From the NCBI RefSeq assembly GCF_014268445.2, contig NZ_CP077089.1:6366001-6430000 (forward strand): DNA of 64,000 bases, written 5' to 3'. This document shows positions 1 to 12,457 of the stretch, in pieces (position 1 is the first letter of the stretch; each line of letters begins with the position of its first letter). Source of the stretch: Pseudomonas tensinigenes. GTDB lineage: Bacteria > Pseudomonadota > Gammaproteobacteria > Pseudomonadales > Pseudomonadaceae. The notes below the pieces were generated by a model, which worked only from the letters and a program-made list of their open reading frames with translations, searched no databases and was not told the origin of the DNA. The translations under genes were made by a program, and so were the position numbers.

Positions 1-787
1 ACTCTTTGGCGACCACTACGTCAACCGGCAGTGGCACGCTGACTTTGGCAGCGATGGCACGCGCGGTGTCGAGCAGATCCGGCTCGTACAGCGACTTGCC
101 AACCGGGTGACCGGCGGCCGCGAGGAAAGTGTTGGCGATGCCGCCGCCGACGATCAGTTGATCGCAGATCTGGCTCAGGCTGTTCAGCACGTCGAGTTTG
201 GTCGACACCTTGGAGCCGGCAACGATGGCCGCCATTGGCTGAGCTGGCGCGCCGAGGGCTTTGCCCAGCGCGTCCAGTTCAGCGGCCAGCAGCGGGCCAG
301 CGGCAGCGACTTTGGCGAACTTGGCGACGCCGTGGGTCGAACCTTCGGCGCGGTGAGCGGTACCGAAAGCGTCCATCACGAACACGTCGCACAGGGCCGC
401 GTATTGCTGGGCCAGTTCGTCAGCGTTCTTTTTCTCGCCTTTGTTGAAGCGCACGTTTTCGAACAGCACGATGTCGCCGGCCTTGACGTCAACGCCGCCC
501 AGGTAATCAGCCACCAGCGGCACTTCACGGCCCAAGGCCTTGCTCAGGTAGTCGGCGACTGGCTTGAGGCTGTTCTCGGCGGAGAACTCGCCTTCGGTCG
601 GACGGCCAAGGTGCGAGCAGACCATCACCGCCGCGCCTTTTTCCAGGGCCAGCTTGATGGTCGGCAGCGAAGCCAGGATACGCGCATCGCTGGTGACAAC
701 ACCGTCCTTGACTGGGACGTTGAGGTCTTCGCGGATCAATACGCGCTTACCTTGCAGATCGAGGTCGGACATCTTCAACACGGTCAT
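1..787 (-). CDS. pgk: Phosphoglycerate kinase (3' part missing at window edge)
   Basis: Glycolysis/gluconeogenesis enzyme interconverting 1,3-bisphosphoglycerate + ADP and 3-phosphoglycerate + ATP in the cytoplasm. The minus-strand reading gives [20 protein letters not shown] at the start, then the substrate-binding patterns DLNVP, SHLGRPT, FENVRF and MDAFGTAHR, all in family order. Only about 262 residues are inside the window (family about 387); the nucleotide-binding C-terminal lobe lies beyond position 1. It lies 12 bp downstream of epd on the same strand, matching the classic epd-pgk(-fba) order, so co-transcription is likely. The start at 787 is chosen because the family begins with this short MTVLKMSDL leader. 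Confidence 0.97.
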   Translation of the reverse strand, partial: MTVLKMSDLDLQGKRVLIREDLNVPVKDGVVTSDARILASLPTIKLALEKGAAVMVCSHLGRPTEGEFSAENSLKPVADYLSKALGREVPLVADYLGGVDVKAGDIVLFENVRFNKGEKKNADELAQQYAALCDVFVMDAFGTAHRAEGSTHGVAKFAKVAAAGPLLAAELDALGKALGAPAQPMAAIVAGSKVSTKLDVLNSLSQICDQLIVGGGIANTFLAAAGHPVGKSLYEPDLLDTARAIAAKVSVPLPVDVVVAKE

Positions 788-799
788 GGGTCGCACTTC

Positions 800-1852
800 C
801 TACGGTTTTTTTGAAGTTGCTGTTTGCAGATAGTGTTCTGCAACGTCCAGCATTCGGTTGGCAAAACCCCATTCGTTGTCGAACCAGGCCAGGATGTTCA
901 CCAGCTTGGGGCCGGAAACACGAGTCTGACTGGCATCGACGATGGCCGAATGTGGGTCATGGTTGAAATCACAACTGGCGTGCGGCAGCTCGGTGTAAGC
1001 GAGCAAGCCTTTGAGCGGGCCATGGGTGGCGGCCTCGCGCAGGATCCGGTTGACCTCATTGGCGTCGGTCGCCGTGGCGGTCTGCATCGTGATGTCGAGG
1101 CAGGATACGTTGACCGTCGGCACGCGTACGGCTTTGGCCTGAATTCGCCCGGCAAGTTCCGGCAGCAGGCGCTCGATGCCACGCGCCAGACCAGTGGACA
1201 CCGGGATCACCGACTGGAACGCCGAACGGGTGCGGCGCAGGTCTTCGTGGTGATAAGCGTCGATCACTGGCTGATCGTTCATCGCCGAGTGAATCGTGGT
1301 GATCGACACGTAATCGAGGCCGATGGCCTTGTCGAGCAGGCGTAACAACGGCACGCCGCAGTTGGTGGTGCAGGAAGCGTTGGACACCAGCAGTTCGTCG
1401 CCGGTCAGGCAATCCTGATTGACGCCGTAAACGATGGTGGCGTCGACATCCGCCTCGCTGGCCATCGGCTGCGAGAACAACACCCGTGGCGCGCCGGCGG
1501 CGAGAAAGCGCTGGCCGTCTTCACGGGTGTTGTAGGCACCGGAGCATTCGAGCACCAGATCGACGCCCAGCGACGCCCAATCGATGCCTTCGGGGGTGGC
1601 ACTGCGCAGGACCTTCACGCAGTCGCCATTAATATGCAGACAATCGCCTTCTACTCGCACCTCGCCCGGAAAACGGCCGTGGGTGGAGTCGAAGCGTGTC
1701 AGGTATTCGATGCTGGCCATGTCCGCCAGATCGTTGATCGCGACAATTTCAAACCCGGCTTTCTCGCCTCGCTCAAACAACGCACGCAAGACGCAACGAC
1801 CAATCCGGCCGTAGCCGTTGAGTGCAACTTTGTAAGGACGCGGTTGAGGCAT
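800..1852 (-). CDS. epd: Erythrose-4-phosphate dehydrogenase
   Basis: NAD-dependent GAPDH-family enzyme oxidising erythrose 4-phosphate to 4-phosphoerythronate, the first step of the DXP-dependent pyridoxal phosphate pathway; some homologues also act as GAPDH. Visible are the N-terminal Rossmann motif NGYGRIGR, the active-site SNASCTTNC with catalytic Cys, and the C-terminal WFDNEWG. Length 350 aa, usual for the family. An upstream in-frame start would add ten residues (MLLANTIENP), but the start at 1852 puts the GYGRIGR motif at its normal distance from the N-terminus. It sits between tktA and pgk. Epd is preferred over GapA because of this context. Confidence 0.9.
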   Translation of the reverse strand: MPQPRPYKVALNGYGRIGRCVLRALFERGEKAGFEIVAINDLADMASIEYLTRFDSTHGRFPGEVRVEGDCLHINGDCVKVLRSATPEGIDWASLGVDLVLECSGAYNTREDGQRFLAAGAPRVLFSQPMASEADVDATIVYGVNQDCLTGDELLVSNASCTTNCGVPLLRLLDKAIGLDYVSITTIHSAMNDQPVIDAYHHEDLRRTRSAFQSVIPVSTGLARGIERLLPELAGRIQAKAVRVPTVNVSCLDITMQTATATDANEVNRILREAATHGPLKGLLAYTELPHASCDFNHDPHSAIVDASQTRVSGPKLVNILAWFDNEWGFANRMLDVAEHYLQTATSKKP

Positions 1853-1889
1853 GGGGTTCTCGATAGTATTCGCTAACAACACAACCCCA

Positions 1890-1975
1890 TGTAGGAGCTG
1901 CCGAAGGCTGCGATCTTTTGATCCTGTTTTTTAAGATCAAGATCAAAAGATCGCAGCCTTCGGCAGCTCCTACAG
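1890..1975. repeat. REP-like inverted pair, family B (GTAGGAGCTGCCGAAGG type)
   Basis: Two nearly identical elements of about 33 bp (GTAGGAGCTGCCGAAGGC then TGCGATCTTTTGATC) in head-to-head inversion around a short AT-rich centre, able to fold into one long hairpin. It separates tktA from epd. The same pair recurs at 12166-12265, 19453-19538 and 30274-30358. Confidence 0.9.
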
Positions 1976-1977
1976 GG

Positions 1978-2005
1978 GAACGCGGTGGCTGGGGCCACCG
2001 CGTTC
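1978..2005 (-). terminator. Perfect 12-bp hairpin just after tktA
   Basis: GAACGCGGTGGC and its exact reverse complement GCCACCGCGTTC flank a TGGG loop, beginning 8 nt past the tktA stop. There is no T-run on the minus strand, so it could be a weak terminator, a 3' stabiliser, or an attenuator of read-through into epd. Confidence 0.55.
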
Positions 2006-2012
2006 GTACTGC

Positions 2013-4010
2013 TTAGTCTTCCAGCAGCTCTTCAGCCTGACCCAGGATGTTTTCCAGGGTGAAGCCGAACTCTTCGAACAGTGCCGAAGCCGGAGCCGAT
2101 TCGCCGTAAGTGGTCATGCCGATCACGCGACCTTCCAGACCCACGTACTTGAACCAGAAGTCGGCGTGAGCCGCTTCGATCGCGATACGTGCGCTGACTT
2201 GCAACGGCAGCACGGCTTGCTTGTAGCCAGCGTCCTGAGCATCGAACACGCTGGTGCACGGCATGGACACCACACGCACTTTGCGGCCCTGCTCGGTCAG
2301 CTTGTCAAAGGCTTGAACCGCCAGACCGACTTCCGAACCGGTGGCGATCAGGATCAGCTCAGGCTCGCCTGCGCAGTCCTTCAGCACGTAACCGCCACGG
2401 CTGATGTCGGCAATCTGGCCGGCATCGCGTTCCTGGTGCTGCAGGTTCTGACGCGAGAAGATCAGTGCCGAAGGGCCATCTTTACGCTCCAGCGCGTTTT
2501 TCCAGGCCACTGCCGATTCAACGGCATCGGCTGGACGCCAGGTGTCGAGGTTCGGCGTGGTGCGCAGGCTGGTCAGTTGCTCGATCGGCTGGTGCGTCGG
2601 GCCGTCTTCGCCCAGACCGATGGAGTCGTGGGTGTAGACGTGGATCACTTGCTTCTTCATCAGCGCGGACATGCGCACAGCGTTGCGCGCATATTCCATG
2701 AACATCAGGAAGGTTGCGCCGTAAGGCACCAGACCACCGTGCAGGGTCACGCCGTTCATGATCGCGGTCATGCCGAATTCGCGCACGCCGTAGTACATGT
2801 AGTTGCCGCTGGCATCTTCAGCGCTGACGCCTTTGCAACCTTTCCACAGGGTCAGGTTGGAGCCGGCGAGGTCAGCCGAACCACCAAGCAGTTCCGGCAG
2901 CAGCGGGCCGAACGCGTTCAGGGTGTTCTGGCTGGCTTTACGGCTGGCAATGGTTTCGCCTTTGGCCGCGACTTCAGCGATGTAAGCCGAGGCTTTTTCG
3001 GAGAAATCGGCCGGCAGCTCACCGCTCAGGCGACGTACCAGTTCGTTGGCTTCAGTCGGGAACGCAGCGGAGTAAGCAGCGAAACGCTGATCCCACTCGG
3101 CTTCGGCCGCGCGACCTTTTTCCTTGGCATCCCACTCGGCATAGATGTCGGCCGGGATTTCGAACGGGCCGTGGTTCCAGTTCAGCGCCTGACGGGTCAG
3201 GGCGATTTCTGCATCACCCAGTGGAGCGCCGTGGCAATCTTCTTTGCCCTGCTTGTTCGGCGAACCGAAACCGATGGTGGTCTTGCAGCAGATCAGGGTC
3301 GGCAGCGGGCTCTTGCGCGCGGTCTCGATGGCGGTCTTGATCTCTTCCGGATCGTGACCGTCAACGTTACGGATCACTTGCCAGTTGTAGGCTTCGAAAC
3401 GCTTCGGCGTATCATCGGTGAACCAGCCTTCGACTTCGCCGTCGATGGAGATGCCGTTGTCATCGTAGAAAGCGATCAGCTTGCCCAGACCCAGAGTACC
3501 GGCCAGGGAAGCGACTTCGTGGGAAATGCCTTCCATCATGCAGCCATCACCCAGAAACACGTAGGTGTGGTGGTCAACGATGTTGTGGTTTGGACGGTTG
3601 AACTGCGCAGCCAGAACTTTTTCTGCCAGAGCGAAACCGACGGCGTTGGCCAGACCCTGACCCAGCGGGCCGGTGGTGGTTTCAACGCCCGGGGTGTAAC
3701 CGAATTCAGGGTGGCCCGGGGTACGGCTGTGCAGTTGACGGAACTGCTTGAGGTCGTCGATCGACAGGTCGTAACCGGTCAGGTGCAGCAGCGAGTAGAT
3801 CAACATCGAGCCATGGCCGTTGGACAGCACGAAGCGGTCACGGTCGGCGAACGATGGATTGCTCGGGTTGTGCTTGAGGTAGTCGCGCCAAAGCACTTCG
3901 GCGATATCTGCCATACCCATAGGGGCACCGGGATGGCCGCTGTTGGCTTTTTGCACGGCATCCATGCTGAGGGCACGAATGGCGTTGGCACGCTCACGAC
4001 GGCTAGGCAT
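2013..4010 (-). CDS. tktA: Transketolase
   Basis: Thiamine-diphosphate enzyme moving two-carbon ketol units between sugar phosphates in the non-oxidative pentose phosphate pathway; it makes the erythrose 4-phosphate used by the neighbouring Epd. 665 aa, full length. Visible are the N-terminal [17 protein letters not shown], the TPP-binding segment [12 protein letters not shown], the pyrimidine-domain [18 protein letters not shown] and a C-terminal domain ending QAEELLED. The ATG at 4010 starts [14 protein letters not shown], the usual family N-terminus. First gene of a minus-strand group tktA-epd-pgk, with a repeat pair between tktA and epd. Confidence 0.97.
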   Translation of the reverse strand: MPSRRERANAIRALSMDAVQKANSGHPGAPMGMADIAEVLWRDYLKHNPSNPSFADRDRFVLSNGHGSMLIYSLLHLTGYDLSIDDLKQFRQLHSRTPGHPEFGYTPGVETTTGPLGQGLANAVGFALAEKVLAAQFNRPNHNIVDHHTYVFLGDGCMMEGISHEVASLAGTLGLGKLIAFYDDNGISIDGEVEGWFTDDTPKRFEAYNWQVIRNVDGHDPEEIKTAIETARKSPLPTLICCKTTIGFGSPNKQGKEDCHGAPLGDAEIALTRQALNWNHGPFEIPADIYAEWDAKEKGRAAEAEWDQRFAAYSAAFPTEANELVRRLSGELPADFSEKASAYIAEVAAKGETIASRKASQNTLNAFGPLLPELLGGSADLAGSNLTLWKGCKGVSAEDASGNYMYYGVREFGMTAIMNGVTLHGGLVPYGATFLMFMEYARNAVRMSALMKKQVIHVYTHDSIGLGEDGPTHQPIEQLTSLRTTPNLDTWRPADAVESAVAWKNALERKDGPSALIFSRQNLQHQERDAGQIADISRGGYVLKDCAGEPELILIATGSEVGLAVQAFDKLTEQGRKVRVVSMPCTSVFDAQDAGYKQAVLPLQVSARIAIEAAHADFWFKYVGLEGRVIGMTTYGESAPASALFEEFGFTLENILGQAEELLED

Positions 4011-4203
4011 CGCTGATCTCCTGGGTTCTGGTAAGTCGAAACGGAAAAAAGGAGGGCATTTTCCCTCACCGGGGCGCCTCGGGGCAATGACAGATAGTCA
4101 TCCGGGGGCGTTTTTCCAATGGATAGCAGTGGTTTCGGTAGGTGAAACCTTTCCGCTGTTCGTTTGTAGAGTTAACCGTTTCGGGAGAAGTGCCATTTAT
4201 CGA

Positions 4204-4229
4204 GCAATATCAAAACTTTTTGATATTGC
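4204..4229. promoter_or_regulatory. Perfect palindrome, probable SahR operator
   Basis: GCAATATCAAAA and its exact complement TTTTGATATTGC are separated only by CT. It lies in the divergent tktA/sahR spacer, 39 bp before the sahR start. ArsR-family regulators bind such AT-rich palindromes, and SahR is known from other proteobacteria to repress SAM-cycle genes including metK. Assignment as the SahR site is inference from position and symmetry. Confidence 0.65.
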
Positions 4230-4268
4230 CCTTGCGATGAATTCCCCCCGTCTCTAGACTGCGGCCCT

Positions 4269-5264
4269 ATGAATTTACGCGTGCCTTCCATTCGCCATGA
4301 CGATTGCGACGAGCTGGCGGCCCTGTGCAAGGCCGGCGGCGATCCGTTGCGGCTGAATGTACTGCGCGCATTGGCCAACGATTCGTTCGGTGTTCTGGAG
4401 TTGGCGCAGATCTTCGGCATCGGCCAGTCCGGCATGAGTCATCACCTCAAGGTACTGGCACAAGCCGACCTGGTGGCGACGCGCCGTGAAGGCAACGCGA
4501 TTTTCTATCGCCGCGCCCTGCCCCACACCGAACTGCTCGGCGGCAAGTTGCACGCGGCATTGTTAGAAGAAGTCGACAATCTGGATCTGCCTGACGATGT
4601 GCAAGCGCGCATCGAGCAGGTTCACGGCCAGCGTGCCGCCGCCAGTCAGGACTTTTTCGCCCGGGTCGCGGAGAAATTCCGTGCCCAGCAAGACTTGATC
4701 GCAGGCCTGCCGCAGTACCGTGACAGCGTGCTGGCCCTGCTCGACAAACTGAACTTCGATGGCGCTGCCACGGCCATTGAAGTCGGCCCCGGCGATGGTG
4801 CTTTTCTGCCGGAACTGGCGCGTCGCTTCGGCACCGTAACCGCGCTGGACAACAGCCCGGCGATGCTCGAACTGGCGCGTCAGGTTTGCGTTCGTGAACA
4901 GCTGGCTAACGTCAGCCTGCAATTGGCCGATGCATTGAATGGCACAAGCCTTCAGGCCGATTGCGTAGTGTTGAACATGGTGTTGCACCATTTCGCCGCG
5001 CCGGCCGATGCGCTCAAGCACATGGCCGACCTGCTGCAACCGGGCGGTAGTCTGCTCGTGACAGAGTTATGTAGCCACAACCAGAGTTGGGCCAGGGAGG
5101 CCTGCGGTGATCTGTGGTTGGGGTTTGAACAGGACGATTTGGCCCGTTGGGCCACCGCTGCGGGACTCGTTCCCGGGGAAAGCCTCTATGTAGGCTTACG
5201 TAATGGTTTCCAGATCCAGGTCCGCCACTTTCAGCGACCGGCTGGCGACACTCACCATCGGTAA
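4269..5264 (+). CDS. sahR: ArsR-family regulator with SAM-methyltransferase-like sensor domain (SahR)
   Basis: 331 aa. Residues about 20-90 form an ArsR winged helix (LRLNVLRALA, QIFGIGQSGMSHHLKVL, recognition helix near 50-64). Residues about 165-320 form a class I methyltransferase fold with motif I AIEVGPGDGAF (169-179) and an LDNSPAML acidic loop. This two-domain layout matches SahR, a repressor that releases DNA when S-adenosylhomocysteine binds the methylase-like domain (established for the family). It is 18 bp upstream of metK on the same strand, and a perfect palindrome precedes it, fitting autoregulation plus metK control. Whether any methyltransferase activity remains cannot be told from sequence. 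Confidence 0.85.
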   Translation: MNLRVPSIRHDDCDELAALCKAGGDPLRLNVLRALANDSFGVLELAQIFGIGQSGMSHHLKVLAQADLVATRREGNAIFYRRALPHTELLGGKLHAALLEEVDNLDLPDDVQARIEQVHGQRAAASQDFFARVAEKFRAQQDLIAGLPQYRDSVLALLDKLNFDGAATAIEVGPGDGAFLPELARRFGTVTALDNSPAMLELARQVCVREQLANVSLQLADALNGTSLQADCVVLNMVLHHFAAPADALKHMADLLQPGGSLLVTELCSHNQSWAREACGDLWLGFEQDDLARWATAAGLVPGESLYVGLRNGFQIQVRHFQRPAGDTHHR

Positions 5265-5282
5265 ATTCAGGAAAACATCGAG

Positions 5283-6473
<1,191 letters not shown>

Positions 6474-6490
6474 GACTTCCCCGGCGGTAC

Positions 6491-6529
6491 AAAAAAGCCC
6501 CGCACGGTTCGCGCCGTGCGGGGCTTTTT
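6491..6529 (+). terminator. Rho-independent terminator after metK
   Basis: GCCCCGCACGG and CCGTGCGGGGC pair around TTCGCG, flanked by an A-run on the left and TTTTT on the right; it begins 17 nt after the metK stop. Because of the A-run it may also work leftward. Confidence 0.93.
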
Positions 6530-6547
6530 CATGCGCGCTCAATACCC

Positions 6548-6572
6548 TGTGGGAGCGAGCCTGCTCGCGAAG
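6548..6572. repeat. Single REP element, family A (GTGGGAGCGAGCCTGCTCGCGAA)
   Basis: One solitary copy of the REP unit that elsewhere in this window occurs as inverted doublets. Its core GCGAGCcTGCTCGC is itself a short hairpin. Confidence 0.85.
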
Positions 6573-6673
6573 AGGCCCGAACAGACAATATTACTTTCCA
6601 ACCGAAACACCCGGCAAAACAGCTCGCCAACCCACTTCAAAATCCTCGCCTAGCCTTCAAGCATTCCCCCTGA

Positions 6674-8365
<1,692 letters not shown>

Positions 8366-8462
8366 CTACGCAATCCCGGCGCGCCGGGAACCCATCGGTC
8401 ACTGAGGCGCTCCAACAGCGCAGTGCCTGACCGACCCGATTGCCTTTGCACATGGAGCTTTT

Positions 8463-8858
8463 ATGAAATTTCTCGCACCGCTCGCCATGCTGACCCTTTG
8501 CGGCGTGATGGCCGCCCCTGTCATGGCCGACGAAGACGCCCCGGGCCTGACCGGTTGCGCTGCCAAGAAGCAGGGCATCATGAATCAGATCGAACAGGCC
8601 AAGTCGCGCGGCAATGCCGATCAGCAGGCCGGCCTGGAAACGGCCTTGCGTGAAGTGACCGAGCATTGCACCGATGCAGGCCTGAAGAAAGAACGCGAAA
8701 ACAAGGTGCTCGAAGCCAAACACGAAGTGAGCCAGCGCCAGGCCGATCTCGACAAGGCCATGAAGAAAGGCGACCCGGAGAAGATCAACAAGCGCAAAGA
8801 CAAACTGGCCGAGTCGCGCAAAGAACTGCAGGATGCGCTGGACGAAATCGATAAGTGA
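8463..8858 (+). CDS. DUF1090 family periplasmic protein (YqjC-like)
   Basis: 131 aa. A signal peptide ends at VMA|DED (about residue 22). The mature part has the DUF1090 hallmark: two conserved cysteines (GCAAKK and EHCTDAGL) and a long charged coiled coil (KVLEAKHEVSQRQADLDKAMKKGDPEK). Function is unknown; the E. coli homologue is YqjC. Translation initiation uses the GGAG upstream of the ATG at 8463. A free-standing gene, followed by a REP doublet. Confidence 0.88.
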   Translation: MKFLAPLAMLTLCGVMAAPVMADEDAPGLTGCAAKKQGIMNQIEQAKSRGNADQQAGLETALREVTEHCTDAGLKKERENKVLEAKHEVSQRQADLDKAMKKGDPEKINKRKDKLAESRKELQDALDEIDK

Positions 8859-8908
8859 TAAGTAATGCGGTGGACTTGATGCCCTCTTCGTCGGATCGCC
8901 GCCCGGAG

Positions 8909-8982
8909 CCGGCTCGCTCCCACAGTTGACCGGGTTGTCTAGGTGAACACCGTCTAATGTGGGAGCGAGCCTGCTCGCGAAG
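8909..8982. repeat. REP doublet, family A (left copy truncated)
   Basis: A shortened inverted copy (GGCTCGCTCCCACAG, about 8909-8925) faces a full copy at 8958-8982. Confidence 0.8.
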
Positions 8983-9003
8983 GCGTCAGTTCAGCTACAG
9001 AAA

Positions 9004-9453
9004 TCAATGATCGCGAAACTGTTTATGGCAAGCGCTGCAGGCATCCTCAACTTTCTGCACCGCCGGCCCGAGATTGCTGGCCTTGTACGGCTGAACCTGA
9101 CTGGCGACCACCAATTCACCGGTGGCTGCTTCCAGGGTGCGGGCCATTTCCTGAAACTGCGCCTGCTTCTGCCAGACATCGTCTTTGGCGCTGGTGTGAT
9201 CTTCTTCGCGAACCTGCGGAAAATGCTTCCACGGTTCATGGGACAACGCATCGAGCTTGAGCGCGCCGTCGGCGAACTTCGGCCCGTCGAACGGAATACG
9301 CCCACGCAACATGCCGCCCAGGTCTTCGCCGGTTTTGAGCATTTGCTTGAAGATCGTTTTGCGTTGGCCCAACGGAGAATTCGGATCGACACCGCCACAG
9401 GCGGACAAGGTCAGACAGGCCAGCAATACAACAGAAATGCTTTTAAGAGTCAT
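9004..9453 (-). CDS. Cytochrome c'-type lipoprotein
   Basis: 149 aa. The N-terminus MTLKSISVVLLACLTLSACG carries a lipobox (LSAC, Cys about 19), so the mature protein is probably membrane-anchored in the periplasm. A single haem-binding CSACH sits next to the C-terminus, as in the four-helix cytochrome c' fold (Pfam Cytochrom_C_2). Homologues of this family bind NO or CO or protect against nitrosative stress, but the role here is not shown. No redox partner is adjacent. It is divergent from mltA. Confidence 0.82.
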   Translation of the reverse strand: MTLKSISVVLLACLTLSACGGVDPNSPLGQRKTIFKQMLKTGEDLGGMLRGRIPFDGPKFADGALKLDALSHEPWKHFPQVREEDHTSAKDDVWQKQAQFQEMARTLEAATGELVVASQVQPYKASNLGPAVQKVEDACSACHKQFRDH

Positions 9454-9580
9454 GGTGGCTTCAGGTCACGGAATTCGGCGGCCAGTATCCTCGCGTCACC
9501 ACCAAACACCAATAGCCCTATTAAAATACGGGTTGTTCGAACGCATGGAGCACTCGGGCAACCGGCACAGGAATTACTCC

Positions 9581-10759
9581 ATGAATAGCCGTCTCAAGGC
9601 CTGGCGTCACCCGCTGATCGTCACGCTTCCACTGTTGGCGATCCTCGCTGGCTGCACCGGTGGTGACACCGCCAAGCCAAAAACCCATGCGCTGGCCACT
9701 TATTCCAGCGCCACTTGGGAGGCCTTGCCAGCAGTGTCCGATAGCGATCTGGTCGCCGGTTTCGGTTCGTGGCGCAGCGCCTGCACCCGACTCAAGGCTG
9801 ATGCAGTCTGGGGCACAACCTGTGCAGCAGCAGCCAATGTGCCGCAGAGCGCCGCAGAGATTCGGGCGTTCCTCAAACAGAATCTCGATGTCTACGGCCT
9901 GCGCGCTGAAAACGATAACCCCAACGGGTTGATCACCGGCTACTACGAGCCAGTCTACCCCGGCAGCCTGACGCCCACCGACGTGGCCAACGTGCCGGTG
10001 TATGGCGTGCCGGAAGACATGATCATCGTCTCGCTCGACAGCATTTATCCCGAACTCAAAGGCAAACGCCTGCGCGGTCGCCTCGAAGGCCGAGTGCTCA
10101 AACCTTACGACGACGCAGCAACCATCGAATCCAAAGGTGTGAAGGCCCCCGTGGTGGCCTACCTGACCGACCCGATGAATCTGCAATTCCTGCAGATTCA
10201 AGGCTCCGGACGCATTCAGACCGAGGACGGCAAACAGCTGCGCATCGCCTACGCCGATCAGAACGGCCACCCGTACCGCCCAATCGGCCGCTGGCTGGTC
10301 GAGCAAGGTGAGCTGAAGAAAGAAGACGTGACCATGAACGCGATCAGCAACTGGGCCAAGGCCAATCCGTCGCGCATCCCCGAACTGTTGGGTAGCAACC
10401 CGAGCTATGTGTTCTTCACGCGCAATCCGGACAGCAATGAAGGCCCACGCGGTTCGCTGAACGTACCGTTGACTGCCGGCTACAGCGCGGCGGTGGATCG
10501 CAAGGTGATTCCACTGGGCAGCCTGTTGTGGCTATCAACCACAAAACCGGATGGCACTGCACTGGTCCGCCCGGTGGCGGCGCAGGACACCGGCGGCGCG
10601 ATTGCCGGCGAAGTACGCGCAGATTTGTTCTGGGGCACCGGTGATGCGGCCGGGCAACTGGCCGGGGACATGAAACAGCAGGGGCAGATCTGGATGCTCT
10701 GGCCCAAAGGTGCCGCGTTGCCGCAAGTGCCGCAGGTGGCTGATACAGAAAAGAAGTAA
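9581..10759 (+). CDS. mltA: Membrane-bound lytic murein transglycosylase A
   Basis: Outer-membrane lipoprotein that cleaves peptidoglycan glycan strands to 1,6-anhydromuropeptides. 392 aa; the lipobox LAGC places the lipidated Cys near residue 24. The MltA barrel includes GLITGYYEPVYPGS and IQGSGRIQ, and the C-terminal 3D domain has VAAQDTGGAI with the catalytic-type Asp, then DLFWGTGDAAG. The ATG at 9581 has AGGA 8 nt upstream. Longer in-frame readings to 9257 overlap the divergent cytochrome gene and are not credible. Confidence 0.95.
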   Translation: MNSRLKAWRHPLIVTLPLLAILAGCTGGDTAKPKTHALATYSSATWEALPAVSDSDLVAGFGSWRSACTRLKADAVWGTTCAAAANVPQSAAEIRAFLKQNLDVYGLRAENDNPNGLITGYYEPVYPGSLTPTDVANVPVYGVPEDMIIVSLDSIYPELKGKRLRGRLEGRVLKPYDDAATIESKGVKAPVVAYLTDPMNLQFLQIQGSGRIQTEDGKQLRIAYADQNGHPYRPIGRWLVEQGELKKEDVTMNAISNWAKANPSRIPELLGSNPSYVFFTRNPDSNEGPRGSLNVPLTAGYSAAVDRKVIPLGSLLWLSTTKPDGTALVRPVAAQDTGGAIAGEVRADLFWGTGDAAGQLAGDMKQQGQIWMLWPKGAALPQVPQVADTEKK

Positions 10760-10790
10760 CCCTTAGGATCTTTGTCGTCTGAACAATGGC

Positions 10791-10860
10791 TTTCGCGAGC
10801 AGGCTCGCTCCCACAGTTGGAATGCATATCCATGTGGGAGCGAGCCTGCTCGCGAAGAGG
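10791..10860. repeat. REP doublet, family A
   Basis: TTCGCGAGCAGGCTCGCTCCCA and its inverse flank a short centre with the 8-bp palindrome ATGCATAT/ATCCAT. It lies between mltA and the convergent MAPEG gene. Confidence 0.9.
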
Positions 10861-10880
10861 CCATCAGCAACACCCGAGCA

Positions 10881-11264
10881 TCAGACCGAAACAAAGAAGA
10901 ACGAAGCAATCAGCCCCATCCCCACAAACCACACCAGCGACCGCAAGATCGCCCAGTCCGCCAGGTAGCAAATGATGTACAGCAGGCGACTGGTGATAAA
11001 CATCACCGCCAGCACATTGACCGTCACCAACTGCGCGGTTCCCACCAGGTGCGCGACGATCACCGCCGCTGCAAACGCCGGCATCACTTCAAAGCTGTTC
11101 AGCTGCGCCGCGTGTGCCCGACGAGCCACACCGTTGAGACTTTCAAGAAAGTCGCGCGGATCGTGGTTGTCACTCAACCGGTAGCCGCCCACGGCTTTCG
11201 CCACGCCAGTGCAGACATACGGCAGAAAAATCGCAATCAATACACACCACAGAGCCACCGTCAT
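10881..11264 (-). CDS. MAPEG-family membrane protein
   Basis: 127 aa with about four hydrophobic helices. The MAPEG signature is seen in AARRAHAAQLNSFEVMPAFAAAV (around residues 47-70), where the family carries an Arg/Asn/Glu cluster for glutathione or lipid binding. Bacterial MAPEG proteins resemble microsomal glutathione transferases, but the substrate here is unknown. AAGGACGG precedes the ATG at 11264. Possibly in one transcript with the upstream DMT gene, 38 bp away on the same strand. Confidence 0.85.
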   Translation of the reverse strand: MTVALWCVLIAIFLPYVCTGVAKAVGGYRLSDNHDPRDFLESLNGVARRAHAAQLNSFEVMPAFAAAVIVAHLVGTAQLVTVNVLAVMFITSRLLYIICYLADWAILRSLVWFVGMGLIASFFFVSV

Positions 11265-11302
11265 AACGCCGTCCTTTTTCGAGTTATAGAATTCGCGGGC
11301 GG

Positions 11303-12136
11303 TCAGAACTTCATCACCAACATGCCGATCAGCACCAGCCCACAGGCTAAGAGCCGCGGCCGGCCGAAAGGTTCTTTCAAGTAGCGCATGCCGAACAGCA
11401 CCACCAGAATCACGCTGATCTCACGCAATGCCGCCGCCTCTGCAATCGAGCCCAATTGCATCGCCCACAGCACCAGAGCGTAGCTGGCCAATACGCAGAA
11501 GCCCACCGCCAACCCCAGCTTCCATTGCTCACGCCAGAACAACATGAACGCCGGACGCTTGGCGACCCACGCCAGCAACGGAAACGGCCAGGCACTGAGC
11601 AGCGTGACCCAGACCAGGTAATCGAGCGGATGCGACCAGCGCCGCAACGCCTGGCCATCGATGTAGGTGTAGCAGCCGATGCACAGGCCAATCAGCGCCA
11701 CCACCGGCAGCATCGACCACGGCAAATGCTTGCCACCGCCGCCCTGCCACAACAGACAAACCATGCCCAACGGAATCAGCATGATGCCGAATATCTGTTG
11801 GGTGGTGAGCACCTCTCCGGCGAAAATCAGGGTCAGCGCAAGCACCACCAGCGGCGACAATCCGCGCATCAGTGGATAGACCAAGCCGAGATCGCCGACC
11901 CGATACGCCTGAATCAGCAGGTAGCGATACAGCAATTCAAACGCTGCCGAAGCCAGAATCCATGGCCAGATTTCCATGGGTGGCAAGCTCACGAATGGCA
12001 ACGCGATGGCGACGACCAGCAGCGCCACAGTGTCCATGCACGCCACCACCAGCAGCCGCTCGGCGCTGAACTTGATTAACGTATTCCACGTCGCATGCAA
12101 CAGCGCCGCCATCAATACCAACCCCGTCGCCAGCAC
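11303..12136 (-). CDS. EamA/DMT-family transporter
   Basis: 277 aa with ten predicted membrane helices, in the two five-helix EamA repeats typical of drug/metabolite transporters (first repeat ends near ...GMVCLLW, second ends GLVLIGMLVMKF). The start is a GTG at 12136 preceded by GAGG at good spacing. The substrate cannot be read from sequence. The MAPEG gene follows on the same strand. Confidence 0.8.
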   Translation of the reverse strand: MLATGLVLMAALLHATWNTLIKFSAERLLVVACMDTVALLVVAIALPFVSLPPMEIWPWILASAAFELLYRYLLIQAYRVGDLGLVYPLMRGLSPLVVLALTLIFAGEVLTTQQIFGIMLIPLGMVCLLWQGGGGKHLPWSMLPVVALIGLCIGCYTYIDGQALRRWSHPLDYLVWVTLLSAWPFPLLAWVAKRPAFMLFWREQWKLGLAVGFCVLASYALVLWAMQLGSIAEAAALREISVILVVLFGMRYLKEPFGRPRLLACGLVLIGMLVMKF

Positions 12137-12165
12137 GTCTTACCTCTTATTTTTATGAGTCCCCA

Positions 12166-12265
12166 TGTAGGAGCTGCCGCAGGCTGCGATCTTTTGATTC
12201 TGATTTTTAACAGCAAGATCAAAAGATCGTCCGAACGCGGCCCGAGCCTGCGGCAGCTCCTACAG
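12166..12265. repeat. REP-like inverted pair, family B
   Basis: GTAGGAGCTGCCGCAGG... and its inverse CCTGCGGCAGCTCCTAC. The right half carries an 18-19-bp insertion (CGTCCGAACGCGGCCCGAG) relative to the copy at 1890. This and about 190 bp of MFS-gene leader fill the 12137-12457 spacer; nothing else was recognised there. Confidence 0.85.
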
Positions 12266-12457
12266 TGAATCGTCGAATAGTCAGATTATTGATTCGCGAT
12301 GTGTCAGCAGCTGTTTATACTGCAAGCGACCACGCCGCACTCAGTTGCGCACAGAAAAATTCCAATAACTCTTGCCTGCGCCGCCTCTTTTCGAAAGCGG
12401 TCGTCGGCCTGCGTATGCCTGATCAAAGCGTCAAGACTACCGACAGAGACCTTGCGC

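Noticed and set aside
2166..4016. 616-codon open frame antisense to tktA
   Set aside because: It is the exact opposite strand of a clear transketolase gene in a high-GC genome where antisense frames stay open; no family motif, and its composition is Val/Gln/His-rich as expected for a shadow.
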